From Stercorarius parasiticus (taxonomy: Eukaryota > Chordata > Aves > Charadriiformes > Stercorariidae): a stretch of 64,000 nt of DNA. Shown piece after piece: positions 33,664-44,800 of the stretch (its first letter is position 1; every line of letters starts with the position of its first letter). Location of the stretch: contig VWZL01001939.1 of assembly GCA_013396915.1 (NCBI GenBank), positions 186,001-250,000 of the forward strand. The letters are read 5' to 3'. The position numbers were made by a program, and so were the translations under genes. Below the pieces are notes generated by a model. The model ran no database searches, was not told the DNA's origin, and worked only from the letters and a program-made list of their open reading frames with translations.

Positions 33664-34188
33664 TTAGGAGAGGCACATTGAATACTGTGTTCAGTTTTGG
33701 GCCCCTCACTACAAGAAAGACATTGAGGTGCTGGGGTGTGTTCAGAGAAGGCCAATGAAGACAGTAAGGGGTCTCGAGAAAAAGTCTTATGAAGAGCAGC
33801 TGAGGGAACAGTGATTATTTAGTCTGGAGAAAAGGAGGCTCGGGAGAGACCTTGTTGCTCTCTACAACTACCTGAAAGGAGGTTGTAGCAAGGTGAGTGT
33901 CAGTCTCTTTTTACAAGTAGCAAGTGATAAGGAGAGAGGAAATGGCTTCAACTTGATCCAGGGGAGATTTAGATTGAATATTAGGAAATATTTCCCTGAA
34001 ATATTTCCCTGCAAGGGAACCACTGGAATAGGCCGCACAGGGAAGTGATTGAGTCACCATCCCTGGCAGTATTTAAAAGATGTGGCACTTAGGGACATGG
34101 TGTAATGGTGGACTTGGCAGTGTTAGGTTAACAGTTGGACTCAATGATCTCAGTGGTCTTTTCCACCCTAAATTATACTGTGATGATT
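33664..34188 (+). mobile_element. CR1 3' part of a diverged, probably older subfamily
   Basis: The segment carries degraded ORF2 C-terminal sequence: 'tactgtgttcagttttgggcccctcactacaag' ([15 protein letters not shown]), 'gtctggagaaaaggaggct' (SLEKRR-like) and 'cctggcagtatttaaaag'. It then has the CR1 tail 'gttggactcaatgatctcagtggtcttttccaccc' and a decayed 3' end ACTGTGATGATT in place of ATTCTATGATT. It differs from the main CR1 in wording and is more diverged. A 13-bp perfect tandem duplication GAAATATTTCCCT lies inside it at 33985-34010. It begins about 1.1 kb after the main CR1 and is a separate insertion. Confidence 0.88.
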
Positions 34189-35424
34189 AGAAAAAAATGG
34201 CATTGCTACCACAGGCAGATACCAGCTGCACAGACTCCACTGCCTTTGCAAAACTGGTAAAATCTAAAAGAGAATCCTATTGTATTCATATAGTTATTAT
34301 AAGTCCATCCCAGAAAGTCTTGTTCATGTTATGATTCATGTTTGTCAGATGTGATCTTCTTTGTTTCTTTTCTCCTCAGTGGGAAAATGAAAAGAGTTGT
34401 TTACAGCTGTGCTTGCTATCTTTTTGTTACATAAAGCAAGATTCAAAACATGCCTGTCATGGAATAAAAGAATGGTGGGGCTTAAGACAGTCCTTGGTTC
34501 CTGATGGAGCTGGGCCTACAAACTTGTGCCAGCACAAGGGAAAGTCATGTCTCCTGTCCATCTAGGTGTTACTCTTACCATGGACAGATCCATGAAAATT
34601 AGGGTGAGAGACTTGAATATAAAGAGAAACTAGAACACGAGTGAAGGACAAGACTGATATAATTTTAATCTATGTTGAGATGAAGGTATGCTTTGCTAAC
34701 TGGAATGCTTGGAAGGCCAAAAATTTAACCCACAGGTATATTGCATTTGTTGAGGCAAAACAGGGAAGATGGAGAAGGGCAATGTAGAAGTTAAAAAAAC
34801 CAACCAAACAAAACCCACGAATAAAACAGAGCATTTTATTCTAGCTGGAGTGGAGTATTCCAGCTAAAGAAAAACTGTTGCAAAAGCCTTTAATTTATAT
34901 TAAGTTGTTCAGCTCTAACCCTGAAATTATCTGTTCAAAATACGAAATTCAAATTATGTACTCAAAATACTCCTTGGGCGAAGCTCCACGCTTCCAATAA
35001 TTTGAATGCAAATCAAAAAAAAGCTGATTTCATCTGTGCAAAGGATATTTATTTGGTCCCAACTAATCATTGTAATTTTTGCTGTCAAAACTGGTGAAGA
35101 TATCCAAGAAGAAAATAAGAAAATTCACAGAAAATAGGACTACATTGTACTATTATCGCTCATAAACCCATCTTGTAGAGAAATTAACATCTAGCCCAGT
35201 GCAGATTACCATCTGGAGTTCAAACTCCTGAACTACCGTTCTTAGAAAAATCACATTTATCTTTTTCTTTTATTTTTCTCTGTACAAATAGGTGAACTCA
35301 TATACTCAGATCCTTTTTTTTTTCTATAGTACAAGGTTCCAAGATCATAACAATTCATACAAATTTGTTATTTTACTATTGAGTGAGAGTAGATTAAAAC
35401 TTTCCATTTTAAAGATAACAACAA
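34189..35424. other. AT-rich stretch without a recognisable gene
   Basis: No exon or transposon recognised. The open frame at 34338-34565 (75 codons) has no motif I can place. Confidence 0.6.
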
Positions 35425-35494
35425 TAGAATCATAGAATCATAGAACAGTTTAGGTTGGAAGGGACCTTAAAGATCATCTTGTTCCAACCCCCCT
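35425..35494 (-). mobile_element. CR1 3'-terminal fragment of about 70 bp
   Basis: TAGAATCATAGAATCATAGAA is followed by the antisense CR1 tail GTTTAGGTTGGAAGGGACC and ends at GTTCCAACCCCCCT. The wording closely matches the 22133 copy, so it is probably from a similar subfamily. Sequence after 35494 is not CR1, making this a severely 5'-truncated insertion. Confidence 0.92.
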
Positions 35495-35910
35495 ACTTAT
35501 TTACTAAACTTATTTACTTTCAGACCTTTTCATGCAGACTCTAATTTAATTTAAATGTAATCTATTTATCTTCTCAATTATCTATGAAGGTAAATTAGAA
35601 ACTTGTTCTAACAGTCAATAGGGCTAGGAGGAATCACAGCACTCTGTTAACTTGTTAGTGATACTGTTTATGGGATACCAACCTTGGACTGGGCTTAATT
35701 TGGTTGCATGCATGTAGATATACAGTGTGTTTCTATACCAAAGTTTTAGTTAGGATCAGGATTTAATGTGAAACTCTCAACTGTACCACTTAAACTTAAA
35801 GTGTGGACCAGTCTACAAAGACACAAAAGAAACAATCTTCTCATGAAACGTGTATAACAGTGACCTCAGATCCTCAGCACTGATTTTTTTGCTCTAGATG
35901 CATTCTACAG

Positions 35911-36152
35911 GTGCTGTTCAACATCCTCATCAATGACACAGACAGTGGGATCAAGTGCATCCTCAGCAAGTTTGCCGACGACACTAAGCTGAGTGGTGCG
36001 GCCAATGTGCCAGGGGGACAAGATGTCATCCAGAGGGACGTGGACGAGCTAGAGAGGTGGGCCTGAGCAAACCTTATAAAGTTCAACAAGGCCAAGTGCA
36101 AGGTCCTACACTTGGGTTGGGACAATCCTCGTTATCAATACAGGCTGGGGGA
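35911..36152 (+). mobile_element. Internal CR1 ORF2 fragment with intact FADD motif, lacking the 3' end
   Basis: Translated on the plus strand: [16 protein letters not shown], then [13 protein letters not shown] (FADD at 35971-35982), then [11 protein letters not shown], an in-frame TGA (36064-36066), then [17 protein letters not shown] and a run to about RLGE. CR1 identity is clear from RT motif C and the following block. The fragment begins abruptly before motif C and stops abruptly at about 36152, without the C-terminal region or the ATTCTATG end. CR1 copies are normally truncated at the 5' end only, so a later deletion or rearrangement must have removed the 3' part. The antisense frame here is a shadow. 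Confidence 0.93.
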
Positions 36153-39100
36153 ACATGCAAACATGTTGTTAAGTGTTTTGACTGATTATGCTTAGATTTT
36201 TTTCTGAAGACATAAGATTCTTAAGGAAAGCTTAGTTTAGTATGCAAGTCTTTTCAAGGATGAATTTTATATACCTTTTGAACATCGAATTTGCAACTAT
36301 TTTGATATATCTCTGCTCACCAGAACTTGATTTTGGGATGCCTGAATATACAGTTTTCATTCAAGCAACAATGAATTCATATTTGAACATGAACTGATGA
36401 AAGAAATTAGACCAAATCTTCACAGGAACAAATTCTCCATTTTTAATCCTTTCCAGACTATTAACCGTGACTAACAAGTAAAGCAAAGGATACTAACTTT
36501 AAACAAGTTTTACATAATAATTTCTCACATAATCATTGATAAAAGGATGGGGGAAGAATATATTATTTTTACCAACATGTTGCGCAAAAGTTTTGACTTC
36601 CTGAAGTAATAGAGAAAAATTTCTCAATGTATAGTTGTATAAATGAACATCCTCAGATGGCAATATCCCATCTGTTCAATAGTAGGTCTGCCTGAATGCT
36701 CATGTACATAACTGGTGTTGCAATGATGAAGACTGGGATGGGAAACCAAAACTTCTCTGCAAGGTTGTGGCAAGGTTGTTTTTCTGTTCCTTGAGTGAGA
36801 CATATTCTATGCCAGAATAACAGATGATCTCCATAACCGCTATCAGGACTCCTTCTTAAAGATACAAACGAAGATCCAAATACAATGTGGAAATATACTT
36901 ATTACTTCTTTTGTTCTCTTTTGTGTTGTGTCGGTCATATATTTTTCATTACACAGGTGAGGAAATAAAGGTAGGAAAGACAGGAAAGCCAATGTCAGTA
37001 TTTATCACAATTTTTGCTACTTTCAGATGTGTTCAGATATGAATAACAGGGTGAAATACTTAATTCATTCCTGTCAGATTTAATTTGAAGCCTCTTGTAT
37101 TGTATATTTATTTCTAGAAGTAATCAATGTATCTGGCCTTTCATTTTTAAAGCATTTCTTAGTGATTTGCTCATGTCAAGGAACTAGCAAGAGGCAGGAC
37201 ATAGAAATAAATCATGTAATCTGTAGTGAGATAACTTGCTTAGACCTTCTCTCAATATCACAGTAACTCAATGTCTTCATGCTTTTTTTTTTTCCCCACA
37301 TTGTTGAAACAGCAGCATAAGTGATCATGGGGGTACACCATCAAAATATGCTACAACCCATAGTGAAAATCTGTCTTGTATTTCAGGATATGCTGCAAAA
37401 AAAAGGTAAAACTGGTTTTGAAAATTGTCTTGGAAACAAAAATTAAGGCATGGAAATTTTTCTATTCATTTCTTTATTGAGGAATTCTTAGGTAATTTAG
37501 TCTCAAGCTGTCTTTGACTTAGCATTCCACCTATTATATGAATTTCTGACTAATTTTCTATAGCCTGGTTTAACATTATTGATTATAAATATCATTAATG
37601 ATTATGATGCCTTTTAAAAAAGTTTTGAAGAACTATAGATGTAAAGATGTATAGAGTTTTGCTAGAAGTTAAACATCATTTCATTAGACCTCAAATGAAT
37701 AAATAAAACAATGCAAAACTCATAATGCAAAATTCATGTCTACATGAATAACTATTTGGGTATTCTTACTTAATCTATACATGTGTATGAGCCAAAAAAT
37801 CTACAGATTAAGTGGTTTATTAGACAATGCAACAGATTTAGCTGTCCTTTTATTTTTTGCCAGGAAGTTACAAATGTTCATGAAAACCAATTGCCAATCC
37901 CTTGGCTGTAGTAACTCTATTAAGTTTATTGAAGATAACAAAATTATACAACCGTATTATAAATCTGACATGAAATTTCTACTGATTGCCAGCTATTTGT
38001 TTCAAACTTGTACAAAAGAATATGCAAAACAAAATGGGTAATTCTGGATGAAAACTGTAGTTGTTCACTTTGGGAAAACAAGATTAGTTTCAAATTACTT
38101 CTAACACTTTTCACATCTGCAAAATTCTTCTCCCTTGTCCCTTTTTTAAAGATGAAGAGAAATGCTAGTTGAAGATAATTTTTTTCACGTATGAATGTAT
38201 ACTTTCTTAAATAAGAAAAAAAGCCTATGATTGCTTTAATGTCATAGGTTTAGAGCTTTTTAAATAGCTGTTTGCAGATTTTCTTAAATAGAAAATATCA
38301 AAGTAAAAAAGCAAAATCTCAAACATATTTTAAGAACAGCATTAAAGTTTAGTTTACTTCCACTTAACCTCCTTTTCATGTGAACATATTCATGTGAAAA
38401 TACATTGCTGCATAATAATTTTAAATAAAATGCATTTTCTTATAATTGCAAAGATGCAACAGACTGTGAATTCAATAAATCAAGTTTTATTTCATTTCAC
38501 TTTTCATTTGGTAAAACATGCTGTAAGTTCACTACTGAAATTACTACACTGGTAATAAGTTCACCTTTTTGACAATGTCTATATTAATACTATTACCATT
38601 TGCTATTCAAGAAAACAACATTTTTGAGAGTAAAAGAGGTGAATATTCTTATTGGAATCAAACTAATGCCCAAGATACTGCAACAAATTTCAGTAGTAAT
38701 GTTTGAATTAAGAAGTTGTCTTAAATTTAATGAATTATTTATATGTTTGTAACTGACAATTTTTAAAATTATGCTGCATAGATATATTGCGGTATTGCTT
38801 GATGCAAAATGCTCTTGTTTACGGAATACAACATCAGCAGTCTTCTGAAAAATCTATCTTTAGTAAAGTTATTTGCTTTTTTATATTATTACCTTTGTCC
38901 TTGGAACTGTTTCTGCCCTAATATACCAGCTGTTAACTGCTAGTAACAGATTTTGAGAAACAGCTTCTTAAGATGGGAACTAATAGTTAGTTAACTTACA
39001 AGTTTGTTAAATATCTGAATGTTCTTTTTATATTGATGTTCATTATCACTAACTTTTGATCTTAGACTACAAAATGAGGTAATTAAATTGCATTTGTTTG

Positions 39101-40335
39101 TGTAGCAGAGGACCTGATGAGAATTCTGGAGACATGTTTATTTCTTAGACCACACGTTCTCCAGTCTGATTTTGGGGTATTAAAAGATCAATAAAAAAAA
39201 CCCCCAAAACGGAACTACTTTTCAGTAGTTCTTTCATTCCATAAAAAAGACGATTATAACAAAGGCTGTTTGAACAATTTTTAATACTTACAGCAAACTT
39301 TTTTCTCAACAGTTCTTGTGCAACTTCTTTCATTCTTTTTTTCTGAATCCATTGTTCAATATTCACTATGTAGGCTAGATAAATAATTTCTAATATACAG
39401 ATGGTCTGCAAACTAACAATTCAGGTTTGCCACCACTTCAGTTTTGCATGATGTTTGATCACTTATGTTTTTTTTGTGCATCCTGACTAAGTGGCTAGAA
39501 TATTTGAAAGAAAAAAGTAATTAATAACAATGAATTGTCAATAAACATTATTCTTTTGGGTCTAGGGTCTGAAACTTGGAGGATTCACAAAACAGCTTTC
39601 CTAATTTTTCCAAGCTGTGTAAGAGATGTTGATTCACAAATGAAATGATATTTAACATAGTGTACCAATCTGTGCAATGATGTTTTTCAATGATTGTTCC
39701 AAATTTATGGAGGACTGTTAAATATGTGATATATGATAATATATACTAAATGGAATATTCAAATTTGTTTACATGGTTTAGATACTTTGGTATTTTCATT
39801 GTAGTTTAGATGCTTCTTCTGTTTAACTAATATAAAGACCTTCTTATGTCATGTGGATATTTAAGTGTCTAATTTTTACCAATTACAGAACAACTTCAAT
39901 ATGTAGTATTTTTGGTGTAGGTACACTTAATCTATGTGAACGTTCATGTATTAAAATTCTTTTGAAAAACCTAACTTAAAATTCTATTTACCTTGATTGG
40001 TTTTGTATGCTTTAGATGACTTTTGAAAGTGAAAGAAGGGTCCAAACCCAAAAGCAATGTAAATAGTGTAATACTGAGCATCACAATATTACTAACACAC
40101 ACTAATGTTAGTCACCTAACTGCTGGAACAGGTTTATCACAAGAACATGGTAAGAACAAGTGATGGTAGACTGGCAAAAGGTCAGAAATCGAACAAGAAC
40201 TTTGTGTGGGAATCCAAAGGCAAAGTAATAAGGACAGGGTGTGCTTAAATCCTGTCCTTCTTGGATTACGTGTTTTGCACACTGGATATTTAGCATCTCG
40301 TTGCCATTATACCTTGTAACTTTCTTCTAAAGCAA
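36153..40335. other. Strongly AT-rich stretch without a recognisable gene
   Basis: No coding, RNA or transposon feature recognised. Open frames reach 88 codons at most and lack motifs. This is among the most AT-rich parts of the window. Confidence 0.6.
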
Positions 40336-40340
40336 AAGCC
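40336..40340 (+). repeat. Target-site duplication, left copy (AAGCC)
   Basis: AAGCC directly precedes the LTR start TGTCATGG and is repeated directly after the LTR end GAGACA. Confidence 0.8.
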
Positions 40341-41100
40341 TGTCATGGTTTGGGCTGGCTGAGCACTAAAATAAATGACAGATGCTCTCCCCAACCTCTC
40401 CCTTCAGGTAAAGAAGGATGAGAAAGAAAGAGACTTATGAGTTAAAAAGAAGCTAAACTACTTTAATTAAATATCAATAATAAAAACAAAATATAATAAT
40501 ATTTAAAAAGAAAATAATTATATATATACAATATATACAACCTGCATCGAGCTCCCAGGATAACGATCATGTCACCGGCAGGCACTGTGAAAGTCCCAGA
40601 CTGTACTCAGCAATAGACAAGACCTAACTCAAGAACTGGATTCAGGAACATACGGATTGGGATCAAAGGCAGAGGAACAGACAGAGTCCTTCTCGGACAC
40701 CAGCCATTGAAGAAAGAGCTGACACTTTCATATGTCAGTTGTTATACTGAGCGTGATGCATATAGGATGGAATACCCTGTTGGTCAGTTTGGGTCACCTG
40801 TCCTGTCTGCTCCTTCCCACAAGTGCGACCCCTCTACGCTTTTCCGCTTCTGACCCTCCAATGGGGCAAATAACAAAGTTAGCTGACCGTGCTTGTTATA
40901 GTAATAAGTATAAGCAGGAGCCTCTCTGCGTACCATTCCTTGGCATTAACTACAAACATCAGGCCTTATCTCTGCTAGAAGGAGATACTGTCTGAAAAAT
41001 ATGCTCTTAATTTCAGAGAGTTAGTTAGATAGCAGAGGCTTAACTGAAAAGTAAAATTACTGGAAAGAAAATTGATTCTTTTTTACCTCAAAATGAGACA
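40341..41100 (-). mobile_element. Solo LTR of an avian ERVL-like endogenous retrovirus, probably antisense
   Basis: A 760-bp block runs from TGTCATGGTTTGGGCTGGC to CTCAAAATGAGACA. It has TG…CA termini with short inverted ends (TGTC…GACA) and is bounded by an exact 5-bp duplication, AAGCC. Five bases is the duplication size known for ERVL-type (class III) elements. The opening and the TACTGGAAAGAAAATTGATTC near the end resemble a common avian ERVL-type LTR family as I remember it, which suggests the sense direction is the minus strand. On that strand an ATTAAA-type signal may replace AATAAA near 40460-40490. No internal retroviral genes are present, so it is a solo LTR left by recombination between two LTRs. 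The open frame at 40732-40995 is not a gene. Orientation and family are less certain than the element itself. Confidence 0.8.
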
Positions 41101-41105
41101 AAGCC
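41101..41105 (+). repeat. Target-site duplication, right copy (AAGCC)
   Basis: AAGCC follows the LTR end GAGACA and matches 40336-40340 exactly. Confidence 0.8.
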
Positions 41106-41359
41106 TAAAGTTCTTATTTAAAAAAATTGGACAAAAGTCATTCTTTTTGCTATAAATTAAATCTTATTATGGACAAAAGAGAACACCCCATGTATAAGTA
41201 GAGAAGAATTGCTTGTAAGTCTCATTAATATTTTAGTAGTATAATAAAAAATTCAACAGTTATACTAGTCCAGGCACAGTAACACTAACAGTCATAGTCT
41301 GAATTAATACATGAGAGCTTCGTATAGTTAAAACTGTTACACAGAACAACCTACTGTGT
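41106..41359. other. Short AT-rich spacer after the solo LTR
   Basis: No feature recognised. Confidence 0.55.
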
Positions 41360-41880
41360 CTTTTCTCTCTGGCATTAGGCTCACCCTTCCAAAGGTCCCC
41401 TGGATCTTAAGGTCAGTGGTGACTGTCTTCCTCAGGAGGAGAGGTGGGCCAACGCAGCGAGTCGTCAGTGTCCAAAGGTGTTTGCCTGGAGGAGACCAGT
41501 GCTGGTCCTGAGGTCACATTCCACTGCTGGTCCTGAGGTCACATTCCACTGCAATCTGGTGTCTACCTGGATGACTCTTTATATATTTTCTTAAAACAGC
41601 CTGCTTCCTTCTCATTAACTGCTGGCCAAACTGTTAAAGCTGCAGAACAGCCTGCCCCGCTCTCCCTTGGCACAACAGGGCTCTTATTTGTTATGCAGTG
41701 ACTGCTGGGCTTTTACCGTATCTAAGACACATTTTAAGCTAAAACACTTCAGGCAACAGGCAGAGACTAAAACTCAGGCCAAGACAAGTCAGGCAAGTCC
41801 TAAAACACTGCACTGCCTTGTGAGTGCACAGCCTGTTGTGCTCTAGTGCTCTACCTCTAGAGCCAGGTAACAGTGAGTGA
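41360..41880. other. GC-richer patch of unknown origin with a tandem repeat
   Basis: This block stands out from the AT-rich surroundings by base composition and holds a perfect 25-bp tandem duplication (41500-41549). A TATATAAAG string lies on the minus strand near 41580-41587. The composition and position about 260 bp from a solo LTR suggest another LTR-derived or other interspersed repeat. I could not find matched termini or a target duplication, and no protein motif is visible. Identity unresolved. Confidence 0.35.
41500..41549 (+). repeat. Perfect 25-bp tandem duplication
   Basis: The unit beginning TGCTGGTCCTGAGG and ending CATTCCAC occurs at 41500-41524 and again at 41525-41549. The next three bases, TGC, start a third partial unit. 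Confidence 0.95.
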
Positions 41881-44800
41881 GAGCGAGGAATAAGGAGTGA
41901 GTGTGCAAGGAGTCCCATCTACATTGTCTGACATTTTTCCACTTCGTCTAAAGCAATTCTGGACTAACTGTGCTGGAGCAGAGAAGATGGGATAAAGAAA
42001 AAGTGAGCGAACAAGGGCTGTAATTTAGTGCTTATGACTTTCCTCTGGGACATCTGGAGTTTGAATTCAGCTCCGAGGGCTGATTAAGTATTTGAAGTGT
42101 AAAGTGCATAAATAGAAACCGTGGTTTTAAGTCTCCTCACGCAGAGGAGAAATTAAACCAAGAATATCTCATGTTCTGAATGAATGTCCTAAGCACTAAA
42201 TCCTTATCTCAGGGATGTTGACAACTCTTCTGGCCTCCTTCTTCAGGAAAATGTTATGGTGCTCATTCAATAAATGTATTCTGTGAACACCTTCTTGCTT
42301 ATGTTCTTCTCAATGCTCTGACCTTGAAAGTGAAAAAAGTAAAAAAAAAACAAAAAAGCTTTTGTGGATTCTTTTGGAAGACAGGCTTGATCTAGAAGGC
42401 AGTAAATCATTACTGTCAAGTTCAAAGTGCCTTTAGACAAAAAGATAAGCAGAATTTTGGGTACCTGAGGAATCTGAGCATCCCAAGGATTCATATTCTT
42501 AAGAGGGCTTGAGGGTCACAATGCAGATTCAGTTATCCATCTTCCCCCTAAATTTGGCTCTGGACATTGTTTTTCAAATTGCTTTAGCATTGAAATGTTA
42601 AGCCCAGGTATGGCTAAATATTTTTTAATATCTTTGTGGCTGGATCTGAGTCTTTCTCATCTGGGAAAACGATACTGCCACTTTTTCTTTTTTTAAAAAA
42701 CTTTTTTTTACCCTTGCTACATGAGCATGAAGACTATTGTGAATGCCATTAAAAGAACAGTATTTTTCTACAGTATAATATACACACAAAATGATTAATA
42801 TTAAATGGGAAACAAATTGGCAAGTGGAAATAGTACCTAGCAATGACTACCAAACCTGCACCATTTCAGCACTATGTGCACTGATATCCTGTTAATTTGG
42901 GGGACATGATGGCAATGCATCTCCTGTCAGAGCCTTGAAGTTAGTGGACTTAAATAATATGTTGCCTTCAATACTCAGGAACCCTAGCCATCACCATACT
43001 AAACTTTGATGGTTGCCAAAGAAACCTGCAATATAAACAACACTTCTGGGGTTTTTTTTGGTGTTTTTATTCTATGGCATTAATCTGATAAAAAGGATCT
43101 CGACTTATATTTTCATGGATAAACTACCTTCTTTGTCTAGGTTGATGAGGGTTCAATCTAGGAAGGATTAAAGTCTCTGTTCACTAACAACATCATAATA
43201 TAATAAAGACCAACTTATCAAGGATTCATCTAGCTAATATTATGTTTTATATAGTATTCACACCCTTCATTTCACGGTCCTAGAATTTACATGGAAAAAG
43301 ACAGAGGACAGTTGGTTCTTGTCCATGCTCTTAAAACCATTCATTTTGCAATTTTTTAAAATATATCCTTAGGTTAAGTTAGCTCCTGTATCCCTTTCAA
43401 ACTCGTCAAGTTTTCCTGCATCCTTTTAAGAATTTAGGGGACAAGAATTGCACAACTAGGGGCAGACCCTGAGTTTGCAACAGTGGCATAATGTTCTGGT
43501 TATATTCCTTATTTCTTTCCTAATAATTATTTACACTTCACTTGTTTTCCTTTTACTTCTGCCGAGCACTGAGTTGATGTTTTTATGAAACTCCCTGTCT
43601 TGCTTCTGAATAGTGATGGTCATAGCCAAGCCCAGCTTTTGATATATGAAACTGTAATAGTTTCTTCATGTGTGCTACATTTTACATTAATATACAGTCA
43701 ACTTCATCTTCCATTTTATTGCCTTATAACATCTCATAATGTTCTTCATAATCTTACATGTCCTTACTCCCTTGAAAAATTTTATAAAATCAGCCAACTT
43801 TCCACTCTTTACCACCTTTCTAAATGTTTATATATACACATATATAAAATACAGCTATTTTAAATTTTATATATACACACAGTTTTTTTAATATATATAC
43901 GCATCTATGTGTATATATTAAAATAGCCTTGAAGATCTCTAGGTGACTTCCCTGCACTGTGACAGCTAACCTTTTACTGATATTCTCCGTTTTCTTGTCT
44001 TTCAACCAACAGTTTTATCTATATAATGGGGTGGTGGTACATTCCCCATTTGACCACAGCTTTACTTCTCAGGTTGTAGCATCACACTAGCTCTATGACC
44101 ACAGTCATCATAACATGTGGGAGCACAAATTTGCTGCCAAGTGCAGTCCTGGTTTTAGGTGAGACAAGCATATGTGATGCAGCTGATTCAGCTTCCAAAA
44201 TCTCTGCCAAGGTCATGATTATTCCACCTGATGCCAGAGATACACCCCAGCCTGGTTCATCATGCTTCAGAGTACTTTGTTGTAGAGTATATATTTATCC
44301 TTAGGTTGCTCAAAGTATTTTCACAGTGACTTTAGATGCTGCAGTTCGCTACTGACTGTTCCTCTTATGAAAATTTGACCTATTGATTGCAATCAAGTCC
44401 AAGCATTAAATCAGCTATATAATTTATATAATGAGTCCATTTTTCAAAATAAGTGTTTGCGTGTTGTGAGATGTTTCATAATTAAACGACTTATAAAGTC
44501 TAGTATAAACACAACAATATTAATTACTTCAATGTGATATGGTATACATAAGCAAGGTACTGAATGTTACAACTTAGTTTATTGGCATATGTGTATTTTT
44601 TTGCTTGGTTTATATGCTAACACTTCTGCGTTTTGGCACAGATGAAATAAGAAATGCAGTGGTTTTGCTTCCTTTACTTCCAAATATGTGCATGGTCAAC
44701 AATAAAATTGCACCAATATAGAATTTGAGAGTTACAAACATTTTAGAAGGATCGTTCCCACCATGCAGAAGAACAACAGTAACTGACTATGGTTCATATA

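Noticed and set aside
40732..40995. 87-codon open frame
   Set aside because: It lies inside the solo LTR, which is not coding.
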